A stretch of 64,000 nucleotides of DNA from Roseiflexus castenholzii DSM 13941 (GTDB lineage: Bacteria > Chloroflexota > Chloroflexia > Chloroflexales > Roseiflexaceae): positions 1,736,001-1,800,000 of the forward strand of contig NC_009767.1 in assembly GCF_000017805.1 (NCBI RefSeq). Direction: 5' to 3'. Below, piece after piece: positions 16,084 through 24,337 of this stretch. Both the position numbers and the translations under genes were made by a program. Position 1 is the stretch's first letter. Every line of letters begins with the position of its first letter. The notes under the pieces are model-generated. The model did not search any database, was not told where the DNA came from, and saw only the letters and a list, made by a program, of their open reading frames with translations.

Positions 16084-16302
16084 ATGGAGTCGCGTGTTGC
16101 TCACATCATCTCGGCAGCCGTTGCGCCGATTGGCAACTCTGTGAGTGCCGGCATTCCTCCCGCCGCCGACGACAAAATCCTGGTCTCACGTCAGCACCTC
16201 GAGCAACTCCAGCGTCACGTTCGTCTCGGATACGAACGATTCCCCACCCGTCACCTGCGCCAGTCGCTTCTGATTATCGAACATATGCTTGCCCGGCGAT
16301 AG
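16084..16302 (+). CDS. Small hypothetical protein (72 residues)
   Basis: An ATG at 16084 follows AGGAGAGAGG at good spacing and opens a 72-residue frame. The C-terminal half looks helical and basic (VSRQHLEQLQRHVRLGYERF). No family is recognised and no membrane segment is seen. A strong hairpin lies downstream at 16392-16429. The ribosome site and downstream hairpin argue for a real gene, but length and lack of recognised homology keep confidence moderate. Confidence 0.5.
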   Translation: MESRVAHIISAAVAPIGNSVSAGIPPAADDKILVSRQHLEQLQRHVRLGYERFPTRHLRQSLLIIEHMLARR

Positions 16303-16391
16303 AAGGGAACGGTTCTCACCTCCTTCTCGCAAGAGTCGCGCGTTTTTGACGCGAGTCATGCGTTCCACATCACGACGCCTTTTTCCCTTCC

Positions 16392-16429
16392 ATCCCCTTC
16401 CCCCTCTCCAGGTCGTCGGGGAAGGGGAT
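16392..16429. terminator. 12-bp perfect hairpin
   Basis: ATCCCCTTCCCC (16392-16403) and GGGGAAGGGGAT (16418-16429) are exact complements with a 14-base loop. It lies 90 bases after the small gene and could end its transcript. There is no clear T-run, so it may simply be another dispersed palindrome. Confidence 0.45.
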
Positions 16430-16461
16430 TCTGGGTATCCTGATGCTCGAAAGTAACGAAT

Positions 16462-16880
16462 GTCATGGCGCGCGGAGCGAGACATCTTCAACAACGACCA
16501 CCGGTCCCCGGCATGGCGCGCGTCACGCGCCGGATGGTTAGATTTCTCGCTGCGCTCGAAATGACAGGGGGCCACCGGTCCTTGGCATGGCGCGCGGAGC
16601 GCGCCATCCTCTCTTTGTCATGGCGCGCGGAGCGAGACATCTTCAACAATGACCGCCGCTCCTTGGCATGGCGCGCGTCACGCGCCGGATGGTTAGATTT
16701 CTCGCTGCGCTCGAAATGACAGGGGGGCCGCCGGTCCTTGTCATGGCGCGCGGAGCGCGCCATCCTCTCTTTGTCATGGCGCGCGGAGCGAGACATCTTC
16801 AACAATGACCGCCGCTCCTTGGCATGGCGCGCGTCACGCGCCGGATGGTTAGATTTCTCGCTGCGCTCGAAATGACAGGG
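16462..16880. repeat. Composite ~156-bp repeat, three copies
   Basis: The landmark TGGCGCGCGGAGCGAGAC occurs at 16466, 16621 and 16777, a period of 155-156 bases. Each unit also contains the inverted pair GGCGCGCGTCACGCGCC and a GATTTCTCGCTGCGCTCGAA segment ending in ATGACAGGGGG. The last two units are nearly identical. Related GTCA...TGAC elements occur at 15122-15212. The open frames across it are artefacts. The whole stretch 16303-16978 appears gene-free. Confidence 0.85.
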
Positions 16881-16978
16881 GGTCCACCGGACCTTGTGCA
16901 CTGGAGGAGACCGTCATCTACCATCAACGTCGGCGTCACCCTGATCGATGTCTGGAACCGGGACCGGTCTGCGCCGCT

Positions 16979-17290
16979 GTGAAGCCCGAGCGTGGGGTGC
17001 GCCGCTCGCAATGCCGGATGCCGATTGAGCAATCTTTCCAGGATGTGACCCGCCTGCCGGACATGACTCGACGGATGCACAAGCAGCGGCATCGGATGGA
17101 GCAGATGGCGGCGCTGTTGTTGTCGGTCTCTCCAGGCGCGCGGTTGATCGGGGCAGGGTTGCGCGATTACCTGGATGGGGAAGCATCCGGGGAGAGAAGA
17201 GCATCCCTGATGAGGAGCGAATACCAGGGGGAGAGCAACGCAACAAGGACCAGCAATGGAGACGCTCTTCGGGGGTGTGTATGTTGCTGA
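16979..17290 (+). pseudogene. Probable transposase C-terminal remnant
   Basis: The translated piece contains IEQSFQDVTRLPDMTRRMHK and, further on, RMEQMAALLLSVSPGARLIG and LRDYLDGE. This resembles the C-terminal region of IS4-like DDE transposases, where an IEQ(S/G)FRD motif carries the catalytic Glu and a helical LLL...A(I/L)LLG segment follows. The rest of the transposase is absent and no clean terminal inverted repeats are seen, so it is a decayed fragment beside a repeat cluster. The family assignment is tentative. The stretch 17291-17512 shows no gene. Confidence 0.4.
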
Positions 17291-17512
17291 GGCAACGATG
17301 GGATATTTCACCTCACGCGCGGCGGCGGATCATCGGCAATGCGCCGGAAGCCTTCGCTGCGTTGGTCCTTCCCCCTGTCCCAACTCATGTCCGAATCTGA
17401 GGGATTACCCTGGCATACTCCTTCAAACCATGGTATTGTATTCATAATTGTCGATTCCCTCGTATTGTGAACATCTTTGTTCGAGATGTATCAGAACACC
17501 GACAAGGCAGGT

Positions 17513-18313
17513 ATGACGCCACATCGCCAGCGCGCTGCTGCTGCATTGCTATTCCTGTTCATGGTCATAGCCGCACTGATGACGGATCATGCGCAGGCTC
17601 AGAATGACGCCGACCCACGCGGGTTGGGCGACCCCAACGCACCCATTGTCATCATCGAGTACAGCGACTACGAGTGCCCGGCGTGTGCGTCATTCGTGCG
17701 TGATGCCAAGCCGCAATTGATTGCTGAATACATCGAGACGGGCAAGGTCTACTACCTCTACCGCGATAATCCGCTGCCGCAGCATCCGGCGGGACGGATT
17801 GCGGCGATCTATGCGCATTGTGCCGTGCGGCAAGGGCAATTCTGGCCCATGCACCGACGTTTGTTCCAGGGGTACATCGATGGCGAGTGGGGTGGTGACC
17901 CATCTGCGTCGGAGCGTGTGTTCAGGCGGTATGGCGATGAACTTGGGCTGGACTCCGGCGCGCTCCAGGAATGCGTGCGTGATCCGACGACGGAGCAGGC
18001 AATTGCCGCTGACATCGAAGAAGCGCGCAATCGCGGGTTGCGTGGAACGCCTGCCTATATTCTGCGCTGGCCCGGCGGTCCAGAGCGCGGCGATGTGTTG
18101 ACCGGCGCGCAGAGTTTCGGCACCTGGCGCGCCCTGCTCGATGAACGTCTGAGCGCACAGCCCGATCCGGCGACTGCCTCGCCGGGATTTGGGGCACAGG
18201 CGTCGCTGTTCATCTACCTGGCGCTCGGCGCAGCAGGCGGTCTCGCTGTGCTGGTCGTTGGCGGAAGCATCCTCTGGTGGCTTGCCCGGCGCGACCACTC
18301 TTCGCCAATGTAG
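17513..18313 (+). CDS. Membrane-anchored DsbA-family thioredoxin-fold protein
   Basis: This 266-residue exported thiol-disulphide oxidoreductase has a signal segment at about residues 8-30 ending near AQA. A DsbA/DSBA-like domain follows, with active site ECPAC after IIEYSDYE and the cis-Pro loop LRGTPAYIL. A C-terminal membrane helix lies at about residues 235-257 with a basic tail. I choose ATG 17513, preceded by AAGGCAGG; ATG 17486 and TTG 17477 are alternatives. It is probably an extracytoplasmic disulphide catalyst held in the membrane. It is a single gene. Confidence 0.88.
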   Translation: MTPHRQRAAAALLFLFMVIAALMTDHAQAQNDADPRGLGDPNAPIVIIEYSDYECPACASFVRDAKPQLIAEYIETGKVYYLYRDNPLPQHPAGRIAAIYAHCAVRQGQFWPMHRRLFQGYIDGEWGGDPSASERVFRRYGDELGLDSGALQECVRDPTTEQAIAADIEEARNRGLRGTPAYILRWPGGPERGDVLTGAQSFGTWRALLDERLSAQPDPATASPGFGAQASLFIYLALGAAGGLAVLVVGGSILWWLARRDHSSPM

Positions 18314-18319
18314 ATGGAG

Positions 18320-18348
18320 TTGCCTGTAGCACCCTCCTCTGCTATACT
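18320..18348 (+). promoter_or_regulatory. Sigma70-type promoter for the PAS/STAS gene
   Basis: TTGCCT (18320-18325) and TATACT (18343-18348) are separated by 17 bases, followed by a GC hairpin-like stretch near 18363-18388 in a leader of about 155 bases before the ATG at 18505. It is a prediction from consensus only. Confidence 0.5.
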
Positions 18349-18504
18349 CATAGCGGATCTGCCTGTCTTCCGGGCAGGCGGATCGCTGTAGCTCCTGGCT
18401 ACTGGCTGCCACAGGTTCGCACCCCGACCGTGCTGCTCCTCTAATAGTTGCCACGCTTGCATCAACGTTCTTCACGGAATCACTATCGCATCAGGAGCGC
18501 CGTT

Positions 18505-20472
18505 ATGAGCACAAACACTCCATCCGACTCGACGATGAAGGCTGAACACGAGCATGTGTATGAGCGGGTTGCACAGTTGGAGCGCGAACTGGCGCGCTTC
18601 CGCGCGATCATCGAAGACACCGATCTGCTCATTACCGAAGTGGACGCAAACGGTATCTTTACCTACGTGAACCCGGCTGCGCGGTCTGTCTTTGGCTATG
18701 CGCCGGAGGAGTGCATTGGCCGATCATCGCTTGAGTTTGTGCATCCAGATGATCTTGAAGAGACCCAGCGCGTATTCGTTGAATGGGTGCAACGCCACGA
18801 ACGCGGCGGGGTGATCGAAAACCGTGTGATCCATCGCAACGGTTCGTTCTCGCATCTGCTGTGGTCGATCACGCTGCACTACGATGATCAGGGGCAGGTG
18901 CAGCGCGCCACCTCGATTGCCCACGATATTGGTGCGCTTCATCAACTGCGCAGCGAACTGCGCGAAAGCCGCACGATGCTGCAACTGGTGATCGACAACC
19001 TGCCGCAGGCGATCTTCTGGAAGGATCGAGAGTTGCGTTTCCTGGGGGGAAACCAGCGCCTCCTGAGCGATGCCGGGTTGACCTCAGTCGATGACATTAT
19101 CGGCAAGACTGATTTCGATATGCCATGGAAGGATCATGCAGCGGCGTATCAGGCGGACGACCGCGATGTGATCGAGCATGGTCCGAAACTGAACATTGAA
19201 GAAATGCTGACCCGCAGCGATGGTTCGACGATCTGGCTGCGCACCAATAAGGTTCCTCTGCGTCGGGATGGTGAGATTGTCGGCGTCCTGGGCATGTACG
19301 AAGACGTTACCGCACTAAAGCGGCAGGAAGATGAACTGCGCACCTTCAAGTTGCTGGTGGAGAACGCGCCCGATGGGATTGCCATTGCCGACACGAATCT
19401 GACGCTGACCTACGCCAACCCTGCGCTCGCTGCAATGCTTGGATATTCCAGCCTGGTTGGGATGACCGTTCCTATGATCACCCATCCTGATGATCTGGAG
19501 AAGTTGAGCGCTATTGCCCAACAGGTAACGCAGGGCGGCGCGCCGCGTGAGATGATCCGCTATCTGCACAGCAACGGTTCGATTGTCACCGTGCAAGCGT
19601 CGGCATTGGCGTTGTACGACGGGCATCGCAACCTGATCGGCTATGCGTCGATCAATCGCGACATCACCGAACAACTCCAGGCGGAAGAAAGCCTGCGCGC
19701 CAGTGAACAGCGTAATCGCGCGTTGCTCAATGCTATCCCCGATCTCATGTTCCTGCTCAGCGCCGATGGCGTCTTTCTGGACTACAAAACGGATAGCAGC
19801 GGCGACCTCATTCTTCCGCCCGAAGCGTTTCTCAACCGGAACGTCGCAGACGTTCTGCCGCCGCATCTGGCGGAACAGGTGCTGACGCACATGGAGGCGC
19901 TCAAGCGCACGCACGAGATGCAAACCTATCAGTATCAGATTCTGATCAACGATCAGGTCCGCGACTTTGAAGCGCGTATGGTGTTCAGCAACGACGATAT
20001 TCTTGTGTTATCGCGCGATATGACGAAGCAGCGACGCGCCGAGCGTGAGCGGCAGGCGATGCAAGAGCAGATCATTCAGGCGCAGCAGGCGGCGTTGCGC
20101 GAACTGAGCACGCCACTCATGCCGATTGCCGATGGGGTGGTGGCGATGCCGATCATTGGCACGATTGACACAATGCGCGCACAACAGATCATGGAGGCGC
20201 TGCTCCAGGGAATCGCCGATCACAGCGCCGATATTGCTATCCTCGACATCACCGGCGTCAAAGTTGTGGATACACAGGTTGCCGGAGCGCTCATCCGTGC
20301 AGCACAGGCGGCGCGTATGCTCGGCGCGCGCGTGGTGCTGACCGGCATCAGCCCGGAGATCGCGCAGACCCTCGTCCACATTGGCGCTGAAATGCGTGAG
20401 ATGGTCGCCAAGCCAACGCTGCAACAGGGGATTGCCTACGCCCTTGAGCAACGGGTGGGGCATCATCAATGA
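18505..20472 (+). CDS. Multi-PAS sensor protein with C-terminal STAS domain (RsbR-like)
   Basis: This 655-residue cytoplasmic regulator starts with a short coiled coil (about residues 10-35) and has about four PAS domains (typical NxAxxxxxGY and HPDD motifs near residues 50-75, 310-335). A second coiled coil leads to a C-terminal STAS domain at about residues 535-650 (IAILDITGVKVVDTQVAGAL). In RsbR-type proteins the STAS domain is phosphorylated and controls partner-switching kinases; here the motif VVDTQ supplies the expected Thr. There is no kinase or phosphatase domain. The ATG at 18505 is preceded by AGGAG. No anti-sigma partner lies nearby. Confidence 0.88.
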   Translation: MSTNTPSDSTMKAEHEHVYERVAQLERELARFRAIIEDTDLLITEVDANGIFTYVNPAARSVFGYAPEECIGRSSLEFVHPDDLEETQRVFVEWVQRHERGGVIENRVIHRNGSFSHLLWSITLHYDDQGQVQRATSIAHDIGALHQLRSELRESRTMLQLVIDNLPQAIFWKDRELRFLGGNQRLLSDAGLTSVDDIIGKTDFDMPWKDHAAAYQADDRDVIEHGPKLNIEEMLTRSDGSTIWLRTNKVPLRRDGEIVGVLGMYEDVTALKRQEDELRTFKLLVENAPDGIAIADTNLTLTYANPALAAMLGYSSLVGMTVPMITHPDDLEKLSAIAQQVTQGGAPREMIRYLHSNGSIVTVQASALALYDGHRNLIGYASINRDITEQLQAEESLRASEQRNRALLNAIPDLMFLLSADGVFLDYKTDSSGDLILPPEAFLNRNVADVLPPHLAEQVLTHMEALKRTHEMQTYQYQILINDQVRDFEARMVFSNDDILVLSRDMTKQRRAERERQAMQEQIIQAQQAALRELSTPLMPIADGVVAMPIIGTIDTMRAQQIMEALLQGIADHSADIAILDITGVKVVDTQVAGALIRAAQAARMLGARVVLTGISPEIAQTLVHIGAEMREMVAKPTLQQGIAYALEQRVGHHQ

Positions 20473-20518
20473 GGCGCACCCACCCGAGGCGTGCGGGCAG
20501 CGCGTGGGTTGACGGTCG

Positions 20519-20539
20519 GGGCGCGCCATTGGCGCGCCC
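20519..20539. terminator. 9-bp GC palindrome after the PAS/STAS gene
   Basis: GGGCGCGCC, ATT, GGCGCGCCC forms a very stable hairpin about 47 bases after the stop. It lacks a T-run, so a terminator role is likely only in part. Confidence 0.45.
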
Positions 20540-20569
20540 GCAGTCTTTGATTTCAATGATGACTTGCGT

Positions 20570-20797
20570 ATGTCGAGAAACGGAACGCGCCAATTGAAGA
20601 AGACCGTTGTATCGTTGCCCGGCGCGCGGGAGAGCCTCCCGGATGATGACGGAACCGGGTTGGTCGTCGGTGATGCGCTGGTAAAACGGCGCGTGCCGGT
20701 GGGGATTCTCCTGTTCGATTGATTGGAGCGACTCGTTCGGACGGTTCTGCGCACCGGCGCGTTCGATCACTATCCGGATGCACTCCTGAAAGATTGA
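20570..20797 (+). pseudogene. Short reading frame interrupted by an in-frame TGA
   Basis: An ATG at 20570 opens 50 codons to a TGA at 20720-20722. The same frame continues for 24 protein-like codons (LERLVRTVLRTGAFDHYPDA) to the next TGA at 20795-20797. The two halves read as one small acidic protein broken by a single nonsense codon, but no ribosome site is evident and I recognise no family. It may be a decayed gene remnant. Apart from this and the hairpin, 20473-20906 holds nothing I can identify. Confidence 0.3.
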
Positions 20798-20906
20798 CCT
20801 GGCGCGAACGGGGAATGCCGCAACACAGTGCGCCGCTTCCACAACAAACTCCCGCTGCCTCTCGTATCATGTGCAGAAACAACGTTTTGCATACGGAGGC
20901 TTCGTT

Positions 20907-21128
20907 ATGGGCGACATCGGACGCCTTCTGATCGGTATGGGCGTGGTGTTGATCGTGATCGGCGCCGTGCTGTTATTAGCCGGAAAAGTGCCATGGCTGG
21001 GGCGATTGCCGGGCGATATTCTGATCGAGCGCGAGAATGTGCGCATCTTCATCCCGATCGGAACGATGCTGCTTCTCAGCCTGGTATTGACGGTGATCGC
21101 CAACCTGCTGGCGCGCTTTTGGCGATAA
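20907..21128 (+). CDS. DUF2905-family small membrane protein
   Basis: This 73-residue protein has two membrane helices, about residues 6-26 and 49-69, separated by the family signature WLGRLPGDILIERENVRIFIP. Members of this family are widespread small membrane proteins of unknown function. The ATG at 20907 is preceded by GGAGG; the upstream start at 20871 would add an unlikely basic stretch. A hairpin that serves the tRNA on the other strand lies just downstream. Confidence 0.88.
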   Translation: MGDIGRLLIGMGVVLIVIGAVLLLAGKVPWLGRLPGDILIERENVRIFIPIGTMLLLSLVLTVIANLLARFWR

Positions 21129-21135
21129 AACAGAA

Positions 21136-21158
21136 AACCCCTGCGTATCTCAGGGGTT
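21136..21158 (-). terminator. Intrinsic terminator of tRNA-Thr
   Basis: AACCCCTG (21136-21143) and CAGGGGTT (21151-21158) form an 8-bp stem. On the minus strand it is followed by TTTTCTGTTTT, the expected T-rich tail, 9 bases after the encoded CCA end of the tRNA. It may also stop transcription from the DUF2905 gene on the plus strand. Confidence 0.8.
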
Positions 21159-21167
21159 CCGCTCCGG

Positions 21168-21243
21168 TGGAGCCGGCGGCGGGATTCGAACCCGCGACCT
21201 ACTGTTTACAAGACAGTTGCTCTGCCAGCTGAGCTACGCCGGC
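21168..21243 (-). tRNA. tRNA-Thr (anticodon UGU)
   Basis: The minus strand folds as a full cloverleaf of 76 bases. The acceptor GCCGGCG pairs with CGCCGGC. The D arm is GCTC/GAGC-like, and the anticodon stem ACTGT/ACAGT encloses the loop CTTGTAA with anticodon TGT. The T arm is GCGGG TTCGAAT CCCGC. The discriminator is T and the CCA end is encoded (TGG at 21168-21170 on plus). It reads ACA threonine codons. Confidence 0.95.
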
Positions 21244-21300
21244 ACATCACCATTGTAGCACGGGAGCGTCGGATGCGTCAATGTACGTCTGGACGGATGC

Positions 21301-21525
21301 CCCCTGCCATGCCCCCGGCGGCTACCCGCCCCTCCCTCACCCCGCCCCATCCCGTCGGCGCGGGTCTCAGACCCGCCCCTCCCTCACCCCGCCCCATCCC
21401 GTCGGCGCGGGTCTCAGACCCGCCCCTCCCTCACCCCGCCCCATCCCGTCGGCGCGGGTCTCAGACCCGCCCCTCCCTCACCCCGCCTCATCCCGTCGGC
21501 GCGGGTCTCAGGCCCGCCCCAACGA
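21301..21525. repeat. 47-bp tandem repeat with hairpins, four copies
   Basis: CCCGTCGGCG recurs at 21351, 21398, 21445 and 21492, an exact 47-base period. Each unit contains the palindrome GCGGGTCTCAGACCCGC. The fourth copy carries small changes (CCTCATCCC, CAGGCCCG). The array sits between the tRNA and the next gene, and the gap 21244-21571 holds no gene. A TATAAT at 21529-21534 directly after the array could be the -10 of the next gene. Confidence 0.9.
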
Positions 21526-21571
21526 TGGTATAATGGTGTCGCCAACACAACGACCGTGTGGGAGGAAGGCT

Positions 21572-21913
21572 ATGTCCGCTCTGCTCGCTCCGCGCAATGG
21601 CCTGCCGTCGAGTATTGAGCCGCCGACACCGGAGGAAAGTTTGAACGATGCACGGCAGCGCATGGCGCGCACGTTTCGCCGCGATGAGTTTGTCTGGATT
21701 CTTGCCGAGCGCTACGATGCGCACGCCGCCGCCTGGCTGATCGATGTGCTGCGTCAGGGATCGGAAGGGCGCTGGATGCGTCAGCGCTACCGGTATGACG
21801 TGCCGGCAGGCGTGCTTTACTTTCTGGGAGAAAGTGCGGTGGATCGCCAGACATTCCGTGAGTTGCGTCGCTCCTCTACGCCGTTCGATATTCCGGCGTG
21901 GCAGGATCGCTGA
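21572..21913 (+). CDS. Hypothetical protein (113 residues)
   Basis: ATG 21572 follows a strong GGAGGAAGG site. The protein is soluble and charged, with a predicted helical core (DEFVWILAERYDAHAAAWLI) and a C-terminal part rich in Arg and aromatic residues. I recognise no family. It stands 30 bases before the S9 peptidase gene, so the two may be co-transcribed. The ribosome site and codon pattern make it a credible gene. Confidence 0.7.
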   Translation: MSALLAPRNGLPSSIEPPTPEESLNDARQRMARTFRRDEFVWILAERYDAHAAAWLIDVLRQGSEGRWMRQRYRYDVPAGVLYFLGESAVDRQTFRELRRSSTPFDIPAWQDR

Positions 21914-21943
21914 CCTGTCTGTGCGTGAGATGTGATCGGTGGG

Positions 21944-24070
21944 ATGACGCGAACAATTGCACCGGTACAGGATTCGTCTGTGCAAAAGAAATCTTCTTTT
22001 ACGGTCGAAGACCTTTATCGCCTTGGCTGGCTGGAAGAGCCGCAGGTCAGCCCGGACGGTCGCGAGATTGCTTTCGTGCGTGTCACGATTGACCGTTCGG
22101 CAAATGCCAACCGTCGTGCGATCTGGATCGCGCCAACCGATGGCGGTCCGCCGCGCCGTTTGACCTCCGGGACGAACGACTCCGCGCCGCGCTGGAGTCC
22201 CGATGGCCGTTGGCTGGCGTTCGTCAGCGTGCGCGGTGATGATCGCCCGCAGTTGTACGTGCTACGGCGCGATGGCGGCGAGGCACGCCGCCTGACCTCG
22301 TTGCCGCAGGGGGTCAGCGATCCGGCGTGGAGTCCCGATGGGCGTCGTATTGCGTTCCTCTCGCGCCTGAACGCCGCCGAGCGCGCAAGTGAGGACGCGA
22401 GTGAGCCTGAGCCGGAACCTGCCGATGAGTTCATGCACAAACAACTCGTTGAGCGCCGTAAGCACGAAGAGCAGCGTCGCTTTGATCCGCGCGTGGTGCG
22501 GCGTCTCCCCTATCGCGCTGGCGTCGAGTTTTTCGACGACCGCTCCACGCAGATGTATATCATCGAGGTTCCCGATGATGATGACGCGCCGGCGCCGCAG
22601 CCGCGCCGCATCACCGATGCCGACCTCGATTTTGGCGCGCCGGTGTGGATGCCGGATGGTCAGTCGGTGCTGACGACTGCTACCCGCGACCCGGAAGCAG
22701 ACTCACAGTTCTTCTTCTTCGATGTGTTGCGCGTTCCTGTTCTGCCGGAGGGACGGGCTGATCCGCAGCGTCTGACTGCACCTGGTTTCACCCATTTTGC
22801 GCCCTTACCGTCGCCGGATGGACGCTGGATTGCATGCCTGCGCATGGCGGAGAACCAGCCGTTCGCCTCGGCGACATCGCTGGTGGTGATGGACGCGGCC
22901 GGCGGCGAGCCGCGCAATCTGACCGCCGCTGCCGACCTCAACATCGCCGCCTACGACTGGCTGCCGGGGAGCGATGGCTTGCTGTGCCTGGCCGGATGGC
23001 GCGGCGCGCAGCCGCTGTGGCGCGTCGCGCTCGATGGTGGCGGGTGCGAACGGCTCGCGCAGATGCCCGATGACCGGTTTATCGCCGAGTTTGATACTGG
23101 AAGGGATGGAACCATTGCGTTTGTGGCGGGGGATGCCGCCAATCCCTGCGAGTTGTACGCTCGCAACAAGCACGGCGTTGAGCGCCGGTTGACTGCGTTC
23201 AACGCACCGCTGCTGGAAGAACGGATCATCGTGCCATTCGAGGAACTGGTCTACACTGCGCCTGATGGGTGCAAGGTGCAAGGATGGATACTCCATCCGC
23301 CTGATTTTGACCCAGCGCAACCTGGCGGCTATCCTCTCGCGGTCTACATCCACGGCGGTCCGCACCTGATGTGGGGACCAGGGGTGCGCAGCATGTGGCA
23401 CGAGTTACAGACCGTCGCTGCGCGTGGGTATGTGGTCTTCTTCTGCAATCCGCGTGGCTCCGATGGATACGGCGATGCCTGGCGCCTGGCGACGCAGGCG
23501 AATTGGGGATTCGCCGATGCGCCCGACATTCACGCCGGGATCGATACGCTGATCGCGCGCGGGTATGTCGATCCGCATCGCATAGCGGTCACCGGCGGTT
23601 CGTATGGCGGGTATATGACCGTGTGGCTGATCGCGCACAGTGATCGGTTTGCCTGCGCCGCTGCGGCGCGCGGCGTCTACAATCTGCTGACGCAGCACAG
23701 CACCAGTGATGCGCACGAACTGGTCGAACTGGTCTTTGAAGGATTTCCATGGGAAAACCACGATGTGCTCTGGCGGCATTCGCCGCTGGCATATGCGCAT
23801 CGTATCACCACGCCGCTGCTCATTCTGCACGCCGAACGTGACTATCGCGTGCCGATCAGCGAAGCGGAGCAACTGTTCGCCTTCCTGCGCCGGCGGAAAC
23901 AGGTCGTTGAATTTGTGCGCTACCCGCGTGAAGGGCACGAATTGACCCGCACCGGCGAGCCGGACCATCGAGCCGACCATATGCGTCGCATTCTCGAGTG
24001 GTTCGACCGGTTCTGCCAACCGCGCACCGGCAACGATGGCGCACCTCGTAGGGGGTCTACCGATGGCTGA
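21944..24070 (+). CDS. S9-family prolyl oligopeptidase / acylaminoacyl-peptidase
   Basis: This 708-residue serine peptidase starts with a beta-propeller of TolB/WD40-like blades (repeated PxWSPDGRxxAFxS motifs, about residues 25-400). A C-terminal alpha/beta-hydrolase domain follows, with the nucleophile in GGSYGGYMT (near 23593-23619), an Asp in HAERDYRVP and the His in YPREGHELT. No signal peptide is seen, so it is probably cytoplasmic and cleaves small peptides admitted through the propeller. ATG 21944 is chosen over GTG 21932. Its last codons overlap the next gene by 8 bases. Confidence 0.93.
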   Translation: MTRTIAPVQDSSVQKKSSFTVEDLYRLGWLEEPQVSPDGREIAFVRVTIDRSANANRRAIWIAPTDGGPPRRLTSGTNDSAPRWSPDGRWLAFVSVRGDDRPQLYVLRRDGGEARRLTSLPQGVSDPAWSPDGRRIAFLSRLNAAERASEDASEPEPEPADEFMHKQLVERRKHEEQRRFDPRVVRRLPYRAGVEFFDDRSTQMYIIEVPDDDDAPAPQPRRITDADLDFGAPVWMPDGQSVLTTATRDPEADSQFFFFDVLRVPVLPEGRADPQRLTAPGFTHFAPLPSPDGRWIACLRMAENQPFASATSLVVMDAAGGEPRNLTAAADLNIAAYDWLPGSDGLLCLAGWRGAQPLWRVALDGGGCERLAQMPDDRFIAEFDTGRDGTIAFVAGDAANPCELYARNKHGVERRLTAFNAPLLEERIIVPFEELVYTAPDGCKVQGWILHPPDFDPAQPGGYPLAVYIHGGPHLMWGPGVRSMWHELQTVAARGYVVFFCNPRGSDGYGDAWRLATQANWGFADAPDIHAGIDTLIARGYVDPHRIAVTGGSYGGYMTVWLIAHSDRFACAAAARGVYNLLTQHSTSDAHELVELVFEGFPWENHDVLWRHSPLAYAHRITTPLLILHAERDYRVPISEAEQLFAFLRRRKQVVEFVRYPREGHELTRTGEPDHRADHMRRILEWFDRFCQPRTGNDGAPRRGSTDG

Positions 24071-24320
24071 ACATCATCAGGCGCCCGACTCGCATCCCTG
24101 GGCGGAGTTGACCGCGCCGCAAACGTTGTCGTTGCTGTTGCACGAACTGTATGCTCCGGTCAGCGCACTTGGCGATCAGGTGAGTCGCCTGACGGACGAA
24201 ACGCTCGATGATGGCGAGCGCACTGAGATCATCGGGCACATGCGCGCGCGGATCGATGACCTGAGTCGCCTGGTGGTGCTGCTTAAGCGGTATCTCGATG
24301 ATTATCCGATGCCGGATTGA
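24063..24320 (+). CDS. Small stand-alone HisKA-like (dimerisation domain) protein
   Basis: This 85-residue, all-helical acidic protein contains LLHELYAPVSALGDQVSRL followed by a second helix with RIDDLSRLVVLLKRYLDDY. The pattern HE-L-xx-P and the two-helix hairpin closely resemble the DHp/HisKA dimerisation and phosphoacceptor domain of histidine kinases. No ATP-binding domain is present. The ATG overlaps the peptidase stop, and the next gene (GTPase) starts 18 bases after its stop, so the three form one operon. A role as a phosphotransfer or dimerisation partner is an inference. Confidence 0.6.
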   Translation: MAEHHQAPDSHPWAELTAPQTLSLLLHELYAPVSALGDQVSRLTDETLDDGERTEIIGHMRARIDDLSRLVVLLKRYLDDYPMPD

Positions 24321-24337
24321 GGAGTGAGATCGCCCCT

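Noticed and set aside
16799..17311. 170-residue minus-strand frame near the repeats
   Set aside because: It includes repeat sequence and is opposite the transposase-like remnant; no family features.
18363..18388. Riboswitch-like hairpin in the PAS/STAS leader
   Set aside because: Only a short imperfect GC stem is present and no known aptamer features are seen.
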